Shown piece after piece: positions 27,294 to 36,633 of a DNA stretch of 64,000 bases (position 1 is its first letter; every line of letters starts with the position of its first letter). Source of the stretch: Dysgonomonas sp. UBA5412 (lineage in GTDB: Bacteria > Bacteroidota > Bacteroidia > Bacteroidales > Dysgonomonadaceae); the NCBI GenBank assembly GCA_002409595.1, contig DHNQ01000010.1, positions 62,001 through 126,000 of the forward strand, read 5' to 3'. The notes beneath the pieces were generated by a model, which worked only from the letters and a program-made list of their open reading frames with translations, ran no database searches and had not been told where the DNA came from. The position numbers and the translations under genes are program-made.

Positions 27294-29198
27294 GTGGATA
27301 TATATCACGAAGTATTAAAACAATATTGGGGATATGACGAATTTCGTCCATTGCAGGAAGATATAATTCATTCTGTCTATGCTCGCAAAGACACGCTGGG
27401 ATTGATGCCGACGGGGGGAGGGAAGTCTCTCACTTTTCAAGTTCCGGCTATGGTAATGCCCGGCATTTGTTTGGTTGTCACTCCCTTGATTGCGTTGATG
27501 AAAGATCAGGTTGATAACCTTCGAAATCGAGGTATAAAAGCTTTGTCTGTCTATTCAGGAATGACACGTCAGGAGATAATAACGACCTTAGAGAATGCTA
27601 TCTTCGGAGATTATAAGTTCCTTTATGTTTCACCGGAACGTTTATCAACTGAACTATTTTTAAGTAAACTTCGGGATATGAATGTTTGCTTACTTGTCGT
27701 TGATGAATCTCATTGTATTTCTCAATGGGGATATGATTTCAGACCATCGTATCTTCGTATTGCTGACATACGCAAACATTTACCCGAAGTCCCTGTTTTA
27801 GCTCTTACTGCAACTGCAACTCCCGAAGTAATAGACGATATACAAGAGCAATTGCTCTTCAAGCAGAAAAATGTTTTTAGAAAAAGTTTTGAACGTCAGA
27901 ATCTGGCATATATTGTGAAATATACAGAAAATAAGCCGGAAGAACTTATTCATATCCTAACGAAAAAAAAAGGCTCGGCTATTGTTTATGTCAGAAGTAG
28001 GAAGCATACTAAGGAAATTTCAGACTTTCTATTACAAAATGGATTTTCTTCAGATTTTTATCATGCCGGATTAACCAATACAGACAAGGAACGCAAGCAA
28101 AATGCTTGGAAGAAAAATAGTACGCAAATCATTGTTTGCACCAATGCCTTTGGGATGGGGATTGACAAACCTGATGTGCGGGTTGTAGTCCATACAGATT
28201 TACCAAATTCGATAGAAGAGTATTTTCAAGAGGCAGGACGAGCCGGACGCGATGCATACCCTGCGGAAGCTATTATTCTTTATCATAAGAATGATAGTGT
28301 CAAATTGAAAAAACGGGTGCGAGATGAATTTCCTGAAAAAGATTTTATTCTACATGTATACGATTGTTTAGCTTATTTTTATCAGGTAGCCGAAGGGTTT
28401 GGTGTTGGGATGACTTACAATTTTGATTTGCAACGATTTTGTTCTACTTATAAGCTTCCTTTGTTACCTACGCATAATGCTTTAAAAATATTAGACTTAG
28501 CCGGATATATAGAATATACCGATGAAATAGATAATCGTTCTCGTTTGATGTTTACTGTATATCGCGATGATCTGTATCATTATAATTTCGACTCAGATTA
28601 TGAATTACTTATAAATACTATTTTGCGATTATATACAGGAGTATTTACTAATTATGCAACAATAAATGAAGCAGAAATTGCACAAAGGCTCAATACGACG
28701 GGGGGAGCTATTTATGAAAAGCTGAAAATATTGGCGAAACGGAATATTATAGATTATATTCCTCATAAGAAAACGCCGTTACTTTCTTATACTCGACCGC
28801 GTATCGAAAGTAAATATCTTACTATACCGCGTATTGTTAATGAAGATAGACGAGATCGCTTCGAAAAACGTATTCAGGCAATAAACTCTTATGTAGAAGA
28901 GAACGATGTCTGTCGTAGTCGGGTATTATTATCTTACTTTGGCGAAAATAATATTTTGGAATGCGGGCAATGTGATGTCTGTTTATCTAAAAATAACTCT
29001 ACACTTTCCGAGACTAAATATAAAGAAATTTCTGAGGCTGTAAGAGGAGTTCTTTTTGAGACTGAAACTACCGTTAATGCTGTAATTAGATCTTTAGACC
29101 GTTATGCCGAAAAAGACGTTATTTCTGTAATTCGTTTCATGGTAGATCGGTGCGAATTAGTATTACAATCATCAAAATTAAGGTTAAATAAAAAATGA
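27294..29198 (+). CDS. recQ: ATP-dependent DNA helicase RecQ
   Basis: The 634-residue protein shows the RecQ motifs in order: FRPLQEDIIHS (motif 0), MPTGGGKSLTFQ (Walker A), DESHCISQWGYDFR (motif II plus the aromatic-rich loop), LTATATPEV, GMGIDKPDVR and QEAGRAGRDAYPA (motif VI). A four-cysteine zinc site is in FGENNILECGQCDVC. The C-terminal part after the zinc site is short and no HRDC domain is recognised. It unwinds 3'-tailed DNA in recombination and fork repair. The GTG at 27294 is used as the start; no ATG fits the conserved N terminus. Confidence 0.95.
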   Translation: MDIYHEVLKQYWGYDEFRPLQEDIIHSVYARKDTLGLMPTGGGKSLTFQVPAMVMPGICLVVTPLIALMKDQVDNLRNRGIKALSVYSGMTRQEIITTLENAIFGDYKFLYVSPERLSTELFLSKLRDMNVCLLVVDESHCISQWGYDFRPSYLRIADIRKHLPEVPVLALTATATPEVIDDIQEQLLFKQKNVFRKSFERQNLAYIVKYTENKPEELIHILTKKKGSAIVYVRSRKHTKEISDFLLQNGFSSDFYHAGLTNTDKERKQNAWKKNSTQIIVCTNAFGMGIDKPDVRVVVHTDLPNSIEEYFQEAGRAGRDAYPAEAIILYHKNDSVKLKKRVRDEFPEKDFILHVYDCLAYFYQVAEGFGVGMTYNFDLQRFCSTYKLPLLPTHNALKILDLAGYIEYTDEIDNRSRLMFTVYRDDLYHYNFDSDYELLINTILRLYTGVFTNYATINEAEIAQRLNTTGGAIYEKLKILAKRNIIDYIPHKKTPLLSYTRPRIESKYLTIPRIVNEDRRDRFEKRIQAINSYVEENDVCRSRVLLSYFGENNILECGQCDVCLSKNNSTLSETKYKEISEAVRGVLFETETTVNAVIRSLDRYAEKDVISVIRFMVDRCELVLQSSKLRLNKK

Positions 29199-29229
29199 AA
29201 TAATTGAATATTCGATTGTTTAGCTGTTT

Positions 29230-29263
29230 TTTGTTAATGGAATACACATTTATATTATCTTTG
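29230..29263 (+). promoter_or_regulatory. Promoter of the CNNM/CBS gene
   Basis: TATCTTTG at 29256-29263 is a perfect TAnnTTTG match, and TTTG lies at 29230-29233. The spacing of 22 bases is longer than the usual 19-21. The start codon is 24 bases downstream of the -7 element. Confidence 0.6.
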
Positions 29264-29287
29264 CATTATTATCATTCACCCTAAAAT

Positions 29288-30634
29288 ATGGACATTTTCA
29301 TATCTATACTTGTTACTTTTTTATTAGTATTTCTTAATGGTTTTTTCGTTGCGGCAGAGTTCGCAATTGTAAAAGTGAGATCATCTCAACTCGAACTAAA
29401 GGCTCAAGCCGGAAGTAAAACTGCAATTTTATCTAAACATATAGTTACTCACTTAGATGCTTACCTTGCTGCTACCCAGCTTGGTATAACCATTGCTAGT
29501 CTTGGTCTGGGGTGGATTGGAGAGCCTATCGTGTCAAAAATTATAATTGAATTGATGTCTTTGTTTGGTGTAGCTATTAGCCCTGAACTAGCTCATAGCA
29601 TAGCTCTTCCAATTGCATTCGTGATAATTACAATTCTCCATATTGTTTTAGGAGAATTGGCTCCTAAATCATTAGCCATCCAAAGATCGGAACAAACCAC
29701 ATTGGCTATAGCATACCCTTTGCATGCTTTCTATTGGCTTTGCCGTCCCTTTATTTGGGTCTTGAATGGAATTGCAAATCTGGTAATTAAGGCTGTTGGG
29801 TTGCATGTTGTATCAGAACAAGAGGTATATACCAGTGATGAATTGCGTTATTTGGTAGATCAAGCCAAAGAGAGTGGTAGAGTTGATAGCACTGAATTCG
29901 ATATTATTCAGAATGCTTTTGATTTTTCGGAGCGTACAGCTCGTCAAGTTATGGTTCCACGTACGCAAGTAGTCTCTATTGATGTGAATGACTATGATGA
30001 AAAGACGCTGGAATTTGTAATAGAAGAGGGGTATTCACGTATTCCTTGTTACGAAGATAGTATCGACAATATTATAGGTGTAGTCCACTTAAAAGATATT
30101 CTGAAAAAAATGCGTATCAGTACCGGTACGGTTAATATACGTTCCATTTTGCGTCCTGTATCTTTTGTTCCCGAAACTAAGCGTATCGGACAACTACTTA
30201 AAGAGTTTCAGGTTAAGCATCAGCAAATAGCAATGGTACTGAACGAATATGGCGGTATAGAAGGCATTATTACAATGGAAGATATTTTAGAAGAACTTGT
30301 AGGGGAGATACAAGATGAGTATGATAATGAAATTCCATTTGTAGAGCAAACATCAGATAATACATATTCTGTAATTGCAACGGCTGCAATTTCTGATATT
30401 AATGACGAATTACCTCATCCCATAGATAAGGAAAAACAATATGATACGTTAGCAGGCTATCTGATTGATAAATTTGGACGTATTCCCAATACGCATGACA
30501 AATTAGAGGCTGAAGATTATCAATTTACTGTACTAAAGAAAAATAAAACATCTATAGTTGTAGTACAGGTAAAAGATCTGATTGATGAGCAAGAGGAAGA
30601 GGATGCTAATCAGCCAAAAACGAATCAAATCTGA
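29288..30634 (+). CDS. CNNM/CBS-domain membrane protein (HlyC/CorC family)
   Basis: The 448-residue protein has an N-terminal CNNM membrane domain with four hydrophobic segments (about 1-190, including ATQLGITIASLGLGWIGEP and HIVLGELAPKSLAIQ), a CBS pair (about 205-330, ARQVMVPRTQVVSID, EYGGIEGIITMEDILEELVGEI) and a C-terminal transporter-associated domain. Family members, often misnamed hemolysins, take part in magnesium or cobalt efflux. It is followed by tgt after 14 bases, so the two share a transcript. The ion specificity is not shown by the sequence. Confidence 0.93.
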   Translation: MDIFISILVTFLLVFLNGFFVAAEFAIVKVRSSQLELKAQAGSKTAILSKHIVTHLDAYLAATQLGITIASLGLGWIGEPIVSKIIIELMSLFGVAISPELAHSIALPIAFVIITILHIVLGELAPKSLAIQRSEQTTLAIAYPLHAFYWLCRPFIWVLNGIANLVIKAVGLHVVSEQEVYTSDELRYLVDQAKESGRVDSTEFDIIQNAFDFSERTARQVMVPRTQVVSIDVNDYDEKTLEFVIEEGYSRIPCYEDSIDNIIGVVHLKDILKKMRISTGTVNIRSILRPVSFVPETKRIGQLLKEFQVKHQQIAMVLNEYGGIEGIITMEDILEELVGEIQDEYDNEIPFVEQTSDNTYSVIATAAISDINDELPHPIDKEKQYDTLAGYLIDKFGRIPNTHDKLEAEDYQFTVLKKNKTSIVVVQVKDLIDEQEEEDANQPKTNQI

Positions 30635-30648
30635 TTGAACCCGAAAGA

Positions 30649-31779
30649 ATGGATTTTGAACTACAATATACTGATAGCCAATCGAAGGCTAGAGCAGGAT
30701 TGATCACAACAGATCATGGTCAGATAGAGACTCCAATATTTATGCCGGTAGGAACACAAGGTGCGGTAAAAGCCGTACATATGCCGGAGCTGGAACAGGA
30801 TATTGAAGCTCAGATAATTTTAGGTAATACCTATCATTTATATTTACGTCCCGGACTCGATATTTTGCGTCAGGCAGGAGGTTTACATAAGTTCAATAGT
30901 TGGAGCAAGCCTATATTAACAGATAGTGGAGGCTTTCAGGTTTTTTCATTAGCAGAAAATCGAAAATTAAGTGAAGAAGGGGCGATGTTCCGTTCTCATA
31001 TAGATGGGTCTAAGCATTTTTTTACACCGGAATCCGTTATTGATATAGAACGTACTATTGGAGCTGACATTATTATGGCATTTGATGAGTGTACACCCGG
31101 TGATGCAGATTATACGTACGCAAAAAAATCTCTTGATCTTACTGAGCGCTGGCTTGACAGATGTCTGAATCAATTTTCTAAAACAGAGTGTGAGTATGGC
31201 TATAAGCAAGCTCTCTTTCCTATCGTGCAAGGGTGTGTGTACACAGATCTTCGCCGTAGAGCGGCAGAAAATGTAGCATCTAAAGGAGCTGATGGCAATG
31301 CTATTGGAGGCTTGGCCGTAGGTGAACCTACCGAAAAGATGTACGAAATGATAGAGGTTGTGAATGAAATATTACCTGCTGATAAACCTCGTTATCTGAT
31401 GGGAGTGGGCACTCCTGCAAATATACTGGAAGCCATAGAACGAGGCGTCGATATGTTTGATTGTATTATGCCAACACGTAATGGTCGTAATGGTCAGATA
31501 TTTACGCGTAATGGAATAATGAACTTACGAAATAGAAAATGGGCAAATGATTTTTCTCCGATTGAAGAAAATGGAGCATCATTTGTTGATACTTTATATA
31601 CAAAAGCATATCTTCGTCATTTGTTTATTACAAACGAAATATTGGGATTGCAAATAGCTTCTATTCACAATCTGGCCTTCTATTTATGGTTAGTAAAAGA
31701 AGCTCGTAAACATATTATAGAAGGTGATTTTCTATCTTGGAAACATGTTATGGTTGAGAATGTTTCCCGTAGGATCTGA
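30649..31779 (+). CDS. tgt: tRNA-guanine transglycosylase
   Basis: The 376-residue protein exchanges guanine-34 of tRNAs for preQ1 in queuosine synthesis. Clear motifs are TPIFMPVGTQGAVKAV, ILTDSGGFQVFSL with the active-site Asp, VQGCVY, IGGLAVGEP and CIMPTRNGRNGQIFT. In the zinc region the three cysteines of the E. coli and Zymomonas enzymes are replaced: GASFVDTLYTKAYL has Gly309, Ser311 and Asp314 in their places, while the His of ASIHNLAFY is kept. This metal-site change should be noted before any modelling. lptG follows after 44 bases. Confidence 0.95.
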   Translation: MDFELQYTDSQSKARAGLITTDHGQIETPIFMPVGTQGAVKAVHMPELEQDIEAQIILGNTYHLYLRPGLDILRQAGGLHKFNSWSKPILTDSGGFQVFSLAENRKLSEEGAMFRSHIDGSKHFFTPESVIDIERTIGADIIMAFDECTPGDADYTYAKKSLDLTERWLDRCLNQFSKTECEYGYKQALFPIVQGCVYTDLRRRAAENVASKGADGNAIGGLAVGEPTEKMYEMIEVVNEILPADKPRYLMGVGTPANILEAIERGVDMFDCIMPTRNGRNGQIFTRNGIMNLRNRKWANDFSPIEENGASFVDTLYTKAYLRHLFITNEILGLQIASIHNLAFYLWLVKEARKHIIEGDFLSWKHVMVENVSRRI

Positions 31780-31823
31780 AATTATAACTAACTGTTTATA
31801 ATTAATAAACTGTAGGATAATAA

Positions 31824-32921
31824 ATGAAAATTTTATCAATACTTGATAGATATATTATAAAGAAATTTTTGGGAACATATATATTCTCGATTATTCTAAT
31901 TATTTCTATTGCTGTAGTATTTGATATAAACGAACGGCTTGATAAGTTTCTGACTAACAATGCTCCGCTGAAAGCTATCATAGTAGATTATTACTTCAAT
32001 TTCGTACCTTATTATGTAAACCTTTTCAGTGCTTTATTTGTTTTTATAGCTGTTATTTTCTTTACTTCTAAGCTCGCCGATAATTCCGAGATTATAGCGA
32101 TGCTCTCTAATGGAATGAGTTTTAAACGGTTGATGAAGCCTTATATGATATCGGCTGGTGTCATTGCTATATTCTCATTTGTTCTAAGTAGCTTTATTAT
32201 TCCTCAGGCAAATGTAACTCGAATCAATTTTCAGAATAAATATATTAAAGATAAAAGTGTTGATTATGCTACTCGTATTCAGATGCAAGTAGATAAGGGT
32301 GTAATATTGTACATGGAACGTTTTGATAACAAATCTAAAGAAGGATATAATTTATCCTTGGATCGATTTGAGGATAAAGAATTAAAATCACGCCTTATTG
32401 CATCTCGCATAGAATATGATACAGCCTATCATTGGGTATTGAATAACTATTCGATTCGAGAATTTGAGGGAATGAAGGAAATTATTAGTTCGGGTACAAG
32501 ATTAGATACAACTATTAATGTTATACCTAGCGACTTTCTTGTGTCTGTAAATGATTTTGAGCAAATGACTACTCCTCACCTATATAATTATATACAGCGA
32601 CAAAAGTCGAAAGGCTTAGCTAATATAGGAGGGGTAAGTATAACTCAGTTCGAAATTGAGTTTCATAAGCGTTTTGCATCTGTTTTCTCTGCTTTTATTC
32701 TTACTCTTATTGGCGCATCCCTTTCGGCTCGTAAAGTAAAAGGGGGAATGGGAGTGAATATTGGTATCGGGTTGGGGCTTAGTGTCTCCTATATCCTTTT
32801 TCAGACAGTAAGTTCTTCGTTTGCCGTAACGGGTACTATGTCGCCAATGCTTGCTGTATGGATACCTAATATTGTGTTTATCTTTATAGCAGCTTTTCTA
32901 TATTCTAAGGCTCCAAATTAA
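31824..32921 (+). CDS. lptG: LptF/LptG-family permease (YjgP/YjgQ)
   Basis: The 365-residue protein has the LptF/G layout: an N-terminal membrane helix (LDRYIIKKFLGTYIFSIIL), two further helices, a periplasmic beta-jellyroll region (about 125-265), and three C-terminal helices starting near EFHKRFASVFSAFILTLIGASLSA. LptF and LptG form the permease of the lipopolysaccharide export ABC transporter with LptB. Whether this is F or G cannot be settled by eye, so the symbol is provisional. A terminator shared with the convergent KdsC-like gene follows. Confidence 0.88.
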   Translation: MKILSILDRYIIKKFLGTYIFSIILIISIAVVFDINERLDKFLTNNAPLKAIIVDYYFNFVPYYVNLFSALFVFIAVIFFTSKLADNSEIIAMLSNGMSFKRLMKPYMISAGVIAIFSFVLSSFIIPQANVTRINFQNKYIKDKSVDYATRIQMQVDKGVILYMERFDNKSKEGYNLSLDRFEDKELKSRLIASRIEYDTAYHWVLNNYSIREFEGMKEIISSGTRLDTTINVIPSDFLVSVNDFEQMTTPHLYNYIQRQKSKGLANIGGVSITQFEIEFHKRFASVFSAFILTLIGASLSARKVKGGMGVNIGIGLGLSVSYILFQTVSSSFAVTGTMSPMLAVWIPNIVFIFIAAFLYSKAPN

Positions 32922-32941
32922 AAAGAAATGGGTTGAAAAAT

Positions 32942-32977
32942 AAAGAAGGTAATTTGATTAAATTACCTTCTTTTATT
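32942..32977. terminator. Bidirectional terminator between lptG and the KdsC-like gene
   Basis: AAAGAAGGTAATTT at 32942-32955 pairs perfectly with 32960-32973 around a 4-base loop, with TTTT on the plus side and TTTA on the minus side. The two flanking genes converge here, and one hairpin can serve both. Confidence 0.88.
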
Positions 32978-33006
32978 TTGTTGTTGAGTTTAGATAAATT
33001 ACGATC

Positions 33007-33528
33007 TTACCATCCAAACGCTTCTTCATTCATCCATTTACCTTGTGTTTTCATTACTTGTTCTATTACATCACGTGCAACACCCATCCCTCCTCTACAA
33101 TGGGATATGTATTTAGCTATTGCCCTTATTTCGGGAACAGCGTCGGCTGGAGCCACAGAGAGCCCGACCGTTTTCATAACATGATAGTCAGGTATATCAT
33201 CTCCCGAATACATAATTTCTTCAGGCTTGTATCCCGTACGTTGTATATAATCGTTAAGATCATGTATTTTGATCTTTGACTTCATGTATATATCTTTTAT
33301 ACCTAGACGGGAGAAACGAGTGCGTACCCCCTCAGTGTCTCCTCCTGTAATGATCGCTACACCATAGCCATGCTTTACAGCCTGATTTATAGCATATCCG
33401 TCTTTTATATTTACCATACGCATCGGTTCTCCTTCCGGAGATAGAGGTATCGAATCGGGTGATAATACTCCATCTACGTCGAATATAAAAGATTTTATCT
33501 TGCTAAGGTCATAATTAATAGTACTCAT
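33007..33528 (-). CDS. kdsC: KdsC-like HAD phosphatase
   Basis: The 173-residue HAD hydrolase has no cap domain: FIFDVDGVLSPD with the nucleophile Asp, AIITGGDTEGVRTR, the Lys element MKSKIK and YSGDDIPDYHVM with the metal-binding Asp pair. Small capless enzymes of this kind are KDO-8-phosphate phosphatases and act as tetramers in the synthesis of inner-core LPS. Other kds genes are not in the window, so the substrate is a family-based call. It follows the DUF2520 gene by 4 bases. Confidence 0.85.
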   Translation of the reverse strand: MSTINYDLSKIKSFIFDVDGVLSPDSIPLSPEGEPMRMVNIKDGYAINQAVKHGYGVAIITGGDTEGVRTRFSRLGIKDIYMKSKIKIHDLNDYIQRTGYKPEEIMYSGDDIPDYHVMKTVGLSVAPADAVPEIRAIAKYISHCRGGMGVARDVIEQVMKTQGKWMNEEAFGW

Positions 33529-33532
33529 AATA

Positions 33533-34297
33533 TTAATCTTTTTTAGTCTGATGTATGTTTTCGCTGATAAGACGATATATCTCTTTTACTTTGGTATCGT
33601 CTATCAGTTCTAAGTGTTTATTTATTATATTTTCATCAAATCGTATTGCAGGACCGGTCTGCGCTTGCAATGGAGATAATTCATGTACCTTTTGCGCTGT
33701 TTCGTCAATGAGAGGTAACGCAGCTTCAAAAGATAAGCCTGCTTTACTCAAAAAATGCTCAGCTAATACATACATATGATTAGTAAAATTGCAAGCGAAT
33801 ACTCCCGTTAGGTGTATATACTTTCTATTCTCAGAAGAGAGGAAAGATACTTTATCTGATAATTTACGACCAATAGATTCTAATTGCTCAAAGCTTTTAT
33901 CATCTGAGGCCTCAATGAATAAAGGAGTACTTTTCCATTCTGTTTTTCTACCCTTTGTAAAGGTCTGAAATGGGTATAACACTCCATATGATGTTGCAAA
34001 TTTCTCAAATATAGAAATCGGAATACTGCCGGATGTATGTATCCAGAGTCCTTTATTAGGCGGTATTTGTAGCAGAATATCTTCTAATACCGAATCTTTA
34101 AGACAGAATATATAAACATCGGCATCAACTGCAATCTCCTTTATATTAGTTATTGCCTGAGCTTGTGTATTATCAGCCAAATTTTCAGCAGATTCCATAG
34201 TTCTGCTGTATATTTGTGAAATGCAAACTCCGTATTTATAAAGCTCTGTAGCTAGATGTGAAGCAACATTTCCTGCCCCTATAAATACGATCTTCAT
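33533..34297 (-). CDS. Rossmann-fold DUF2520 oxidoreductase-like protein
   Basis: The 254-residue protein has an N-terminal NAD(P)-binding fold of the F420-dependent oxidoreductase type (MKIVFIGAGNVASHLATELY) and a C-terminal helical DUF2520 region (HLTGVFACNFTNHMYVLAE, LIDETAQKV, QTGPAIRFDE). It resembles a pyrroline-5-carboxylate reductase-like dehydrogenase, but substrate and product are not known. It shares 1 base with the upstream small membrane protein gene and precedes the KdsC-like gene by 4 bases, an arrangement often seen in Bacteroidales. Confidence 0.88.
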   Translation of the reverse strand: MKIVFIGAGNVASHLATELYKYGVCISQIYSRTMESAENLADNTQAQAITNIKEIAVDADVYIFCLKDSVLEDILLQIPPNKGLWIHTSGSIPISIFEKFATSYGVLYPFQTFTKGRKTEWKSTPLFIEASDDKSFEQLESIGRKLSDKVSFLSSENRKYIHLTGVFACNFTNHMYVLAEHFLSKAGLSFEAALPLIDETAQKVHELSPLQAQTGPAIRFDENIINKHLELIDDTKVKEIYRLISENIHQTKKD

Positions 34298-34635
34298 CAG
34301 TTTCTCTTTTTAGAAGTTAATACCATTGCTGTACCTGCAATGATAAGTCCTAGAGGTACTATTAAGTTAGAATAATTGCTTAACCATCCGAAGAATATAT
34401 CGGCATTCAGCAATATACCAACAGCTAAGAATATCCAACCTAATGCCTTTTTGGGTTGAGTTATTAGAAAAACAATTCCCGCTATGAGAAAGAAAGCACC
34501 TACACTAATCAAGTTTTTAGCATAAGGTATATTCGCTAATATACCTAGCTTATCAAGAAGAAATACAAATCCGAATATGAGTATTGTTATTCCGTACGAC
34601 AATCGGTCGTTCGATGTTTTAGTACTGTTAGCCAT
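34297..34635 (-). CDS. Small four-helix membrane protein (DUF5668/LiaF-like)
   Basis: The 112-residue product has four hydrophobic segments (GITILIFGFVFLLDKLGIL, LISVGAFFLIAGIVFLI, LGWIFLAVGILLNADIF, LIVPLGLIIAGTAMVL) with short connections, the pattern of DUF5668 and the membrane part of LiaF-like proteins. No enzymatic motif is seen. It lies 6 bases after the nitroreductase gene and overlaps the DUF2520 gene by 1 base, so it is part of the six-gene run that starts at topA. Confidence 0.75.
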   Translation of the reverse strand: MANSTKTSNDRLSYGITILIFGFVFLLDKLGILANIPYAKNLISVGAFFLIAGIVFLITQPKKALGWIFLAVGILLNADIFFGWLSNYSNLIVPLGLIIAGTAMVLTSKKRN

Positions 34636-34641
34636 ATTCTT

Positions 34642-35190
34642 TCAATCAGTTAATTGATCAATATTAAATTTTCCTATATGTATTTTTTCCCATTGCAATT
34701 TTTCTTCATCAAACGGGGTTCTATCCTGAGCCTTGTGCCCTATGGCAATAATGGATAAGACTTGCATTTGCATTGGGATATCTAGTAACTCTTTTACATA
34801 TTCGTCAGAAGGAGTGTCGCTTGCGGTAAATCTTTCTCGTATCTGCACCCAACAACTTCCAAGCCCTAAATCTTCAGCTTGCAACTGTATCATTATTGAG
34901 GCAATGGAAGAGTCTTCAACCCAAACATCACTTATTAGTGGATTAGCCAATACAACGATGGCTAAAGCACATCCGGCAATTAACTTACTACTTGACTTCT
35001 TGCAAAGCGATAGCTTTTGAAGCATCTCTTTATCCTCAATTAATATAAATTCCCACGGATTTGCACTCTTGGATGCCGGAGACATCAGAGCAGTTTTCAT
35101 TATTATTTCTACTTGCTCTGGAGTAAGCTTTTCGTCTGTAAACTTTCGTGTACTTCGTCGAACAGTAGCTAGTTGTTGAAAATCTGTCAT
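34642..35190 (-). CDS. Nitroreductase-family FMN protein
   Basis: The 182-residue protein is a compact member of the nitroreductase family: VRRSTRKFTDEKLTPEQVE at the N terminus binds FMN phosphate, SPASKSANPWEFILIED follows, and LQAEDLGLGSCWVQIR and IAIGHKAQ complete the fold. Such enzymes use NAD(P)H to reduce nitro compounds, flavins or quinones; the natural substrate is unknown. It lies 13 bases after the sugar transferase gene on the same strand. Confidence 0.88.
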   Translation of the reverse strand: MTDFQQLATVRRSTRKFTDEKLTPEQVEIIMKTALMSPASKSANPWEFILIEDKEMLQKLSLCKKSSSKLIAGCALAIVVLANPLISDVWVEDSSIASIMIQLQAEDLGLGSCWVQIRERFTASDTPSDEYVKELLDIPMQMQVLSIIAIGHKAQDRTPFDEEKLQWEKIHIGKFNIDQLTD

Positions 35191-35203
35191 CTTGTGATTT
35201 ATT

Positions 35204-36583
35204 TTATCGTCGTGTTAATTTTTCAATTTCTTCTCCCAATTCTTCTACACTTTTTACGCCTTCAGTACTGTTTTTTCGCAGTAATATATTGAGTGTCTGC
35301 ATAATTAATTTTATGTCAAGAGCCAAAGAATAGCCATTGATGTATAGAAGGTCATATTTTAATTTATCTATAACGGATGTGTTGTATTTACCTTGTACCT
35401 GAGCCAAACCTGTTAATCCTGCTTTTACCCGATGCCTGAGATTGTATTCCGGAATTTCTTCGCTAAATTGTTTTACAAAAAACGGGCGTTCGGGGCGGGG
35501 ACCTACAATACTCATATCGCCAATTAATATATTGAATATCTGAGGTATTTCATCCAACCGGGTAGCTCTTAGTATATGTCCAAACTTGGTAATGCGTTTG
35601 TCTGTCTCCTGAGCTAAAACAGGTCCGGATTTTGCTTCCGCATTTTCTATCATAGTTCTGAACTTGTATATCTTAAATACCTTATTTCCTCGAGTGACTC
35701 TTTCCTGAACATAGAAAGCTGTACCTCCGCCTAATTTAAGAATAAGATATACGAATACGAATGGAATACAGAATACGACTAATGCGACAGTGCCAACTAT
35801 AACATCCATTATACGTTTCATTGTTTCGCTTCCTTGAGATAGACCTAAGTCTCTTACATCCAATACCGGAGAGTCGTCTATTTGTAGAAAGTTTGCATTA
35901 AACTGTAATATCTCCGAGCTTTTGGGTTGGTATAATACGGTACGGCTCTTCTCTATACAATATAATATTATATCTTGCTTTACTTTTTCGTCAACATCTT
36001 CAGTAAGAAAAGTTACATCGCATTCATTGATACATTCATATACGTTTTTATAGTCGGGAGCGCAAACATGTTTTATGTGCGACCACATTCCTTTAGACTC
36101 TAAAAGTTTATATGCCAAAGCTTGAGCTTTCTCATATCCAATGACCAGAACTGATTTTCCCTTGTTTACCCTAAAATACATCCGACTGGCAAACAGATGC
36201 CATACAGTGATAAGTAAAATCTGTATCAGTGTACTTGATAATAATATACTACGAGGAAAAGCAAATTCTCGGATAAAGAAACTGACAGCCATTGTTATAA
36301 ACAAGAGAGACCCCAAGGCTAGAGTTACAGTATAGCCGACGCCAAAAAATGTAAAATCTTTTGGTTTGTCAAGTTCGAACGTGTGGCTCAATATAATATA
36401 ACTGAATATTATAAAAGGCAAACTAGCCCAAAAAGCATTATAGTTGAGTGTAAAGTTATCTAGGCTATCTTTAAATATATAGAAAGATATCATGTAGGAT
36501 ACATATATAATACCCAAGTCTATCAAAGGAATTAATAGTTTAAAACCCTTGTAGCCGAATATCCTCTCTAAGATTGCGTTCAT
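35204..36583 (-). CDS. Exopolysaccharide-type polyprenyl glycosylphosphotransferase
   Basis: The 459-residue protein has four N-terminal membrane helices (about 12-120), a CoA-binding-like Rossmann part (GKSVLVIGYEKAQ) and a C-terminal sugar transferase domain with its own hairpin (about 270-295): YVQERVTRGNKVFKIYKFRTM, LDEIPQIFNILIGDMSIVGPRPERP and GLTGLAQVQGKY. It loads a sugar-1-phosphate onto undecaprenyl phosphate, as WbaP/WcaJ-type enzymes do. Unlike the EPS-operon transferase, it has the full-length five-helix layout. It lies 50 bases downstream of topA, away from any glycosyltransferase cluster. Confidence 0.9.
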   Translation of the reverse strand: MNAILERIFGYKGFKLLIPLIDLGIIYVSYMISFYIFKDSLDNFTLNYNAFWASLPFIIFSYIILSHTFELDKPKDFTFFGVGYTVTLALGSLLFITMAVSFFIREFAFPRSILLSSTLIQILLITVWHLFASRMYFRVNKGKSVLVIGYEKAQALAYKLLESKGMWSHIKHVCAPDYKNVYECINECDVTFLTEDVDEKVKQDIILYCIEKSRTVLYQPKSSEILQFNANFLQIDDSPVLDVRDLGLSQGSETMKRIMDVIVGTVALVVFCIPFVFVYLILKLGGGTAFYVQERVTRGNKVFKIYKFRTMIENAEAKSGPVLAQETDKRITKFGHILRATRLDEIPQIFNILIGDMSIVGPRPERPFFVKQFSEEIPEYNLRHRVKAGLTGLAQVQGKYNTSVIDKLKYDLLYINGYSLALDIKLIMQTLNILLRKNSTEGVKSVEELGEEIEKLTRR

Positions 36584-36633
36584 TTATTTTAGATTAATTG
36601 ACTACTATGTAATTATTGGAAATCAGCAGTCTT

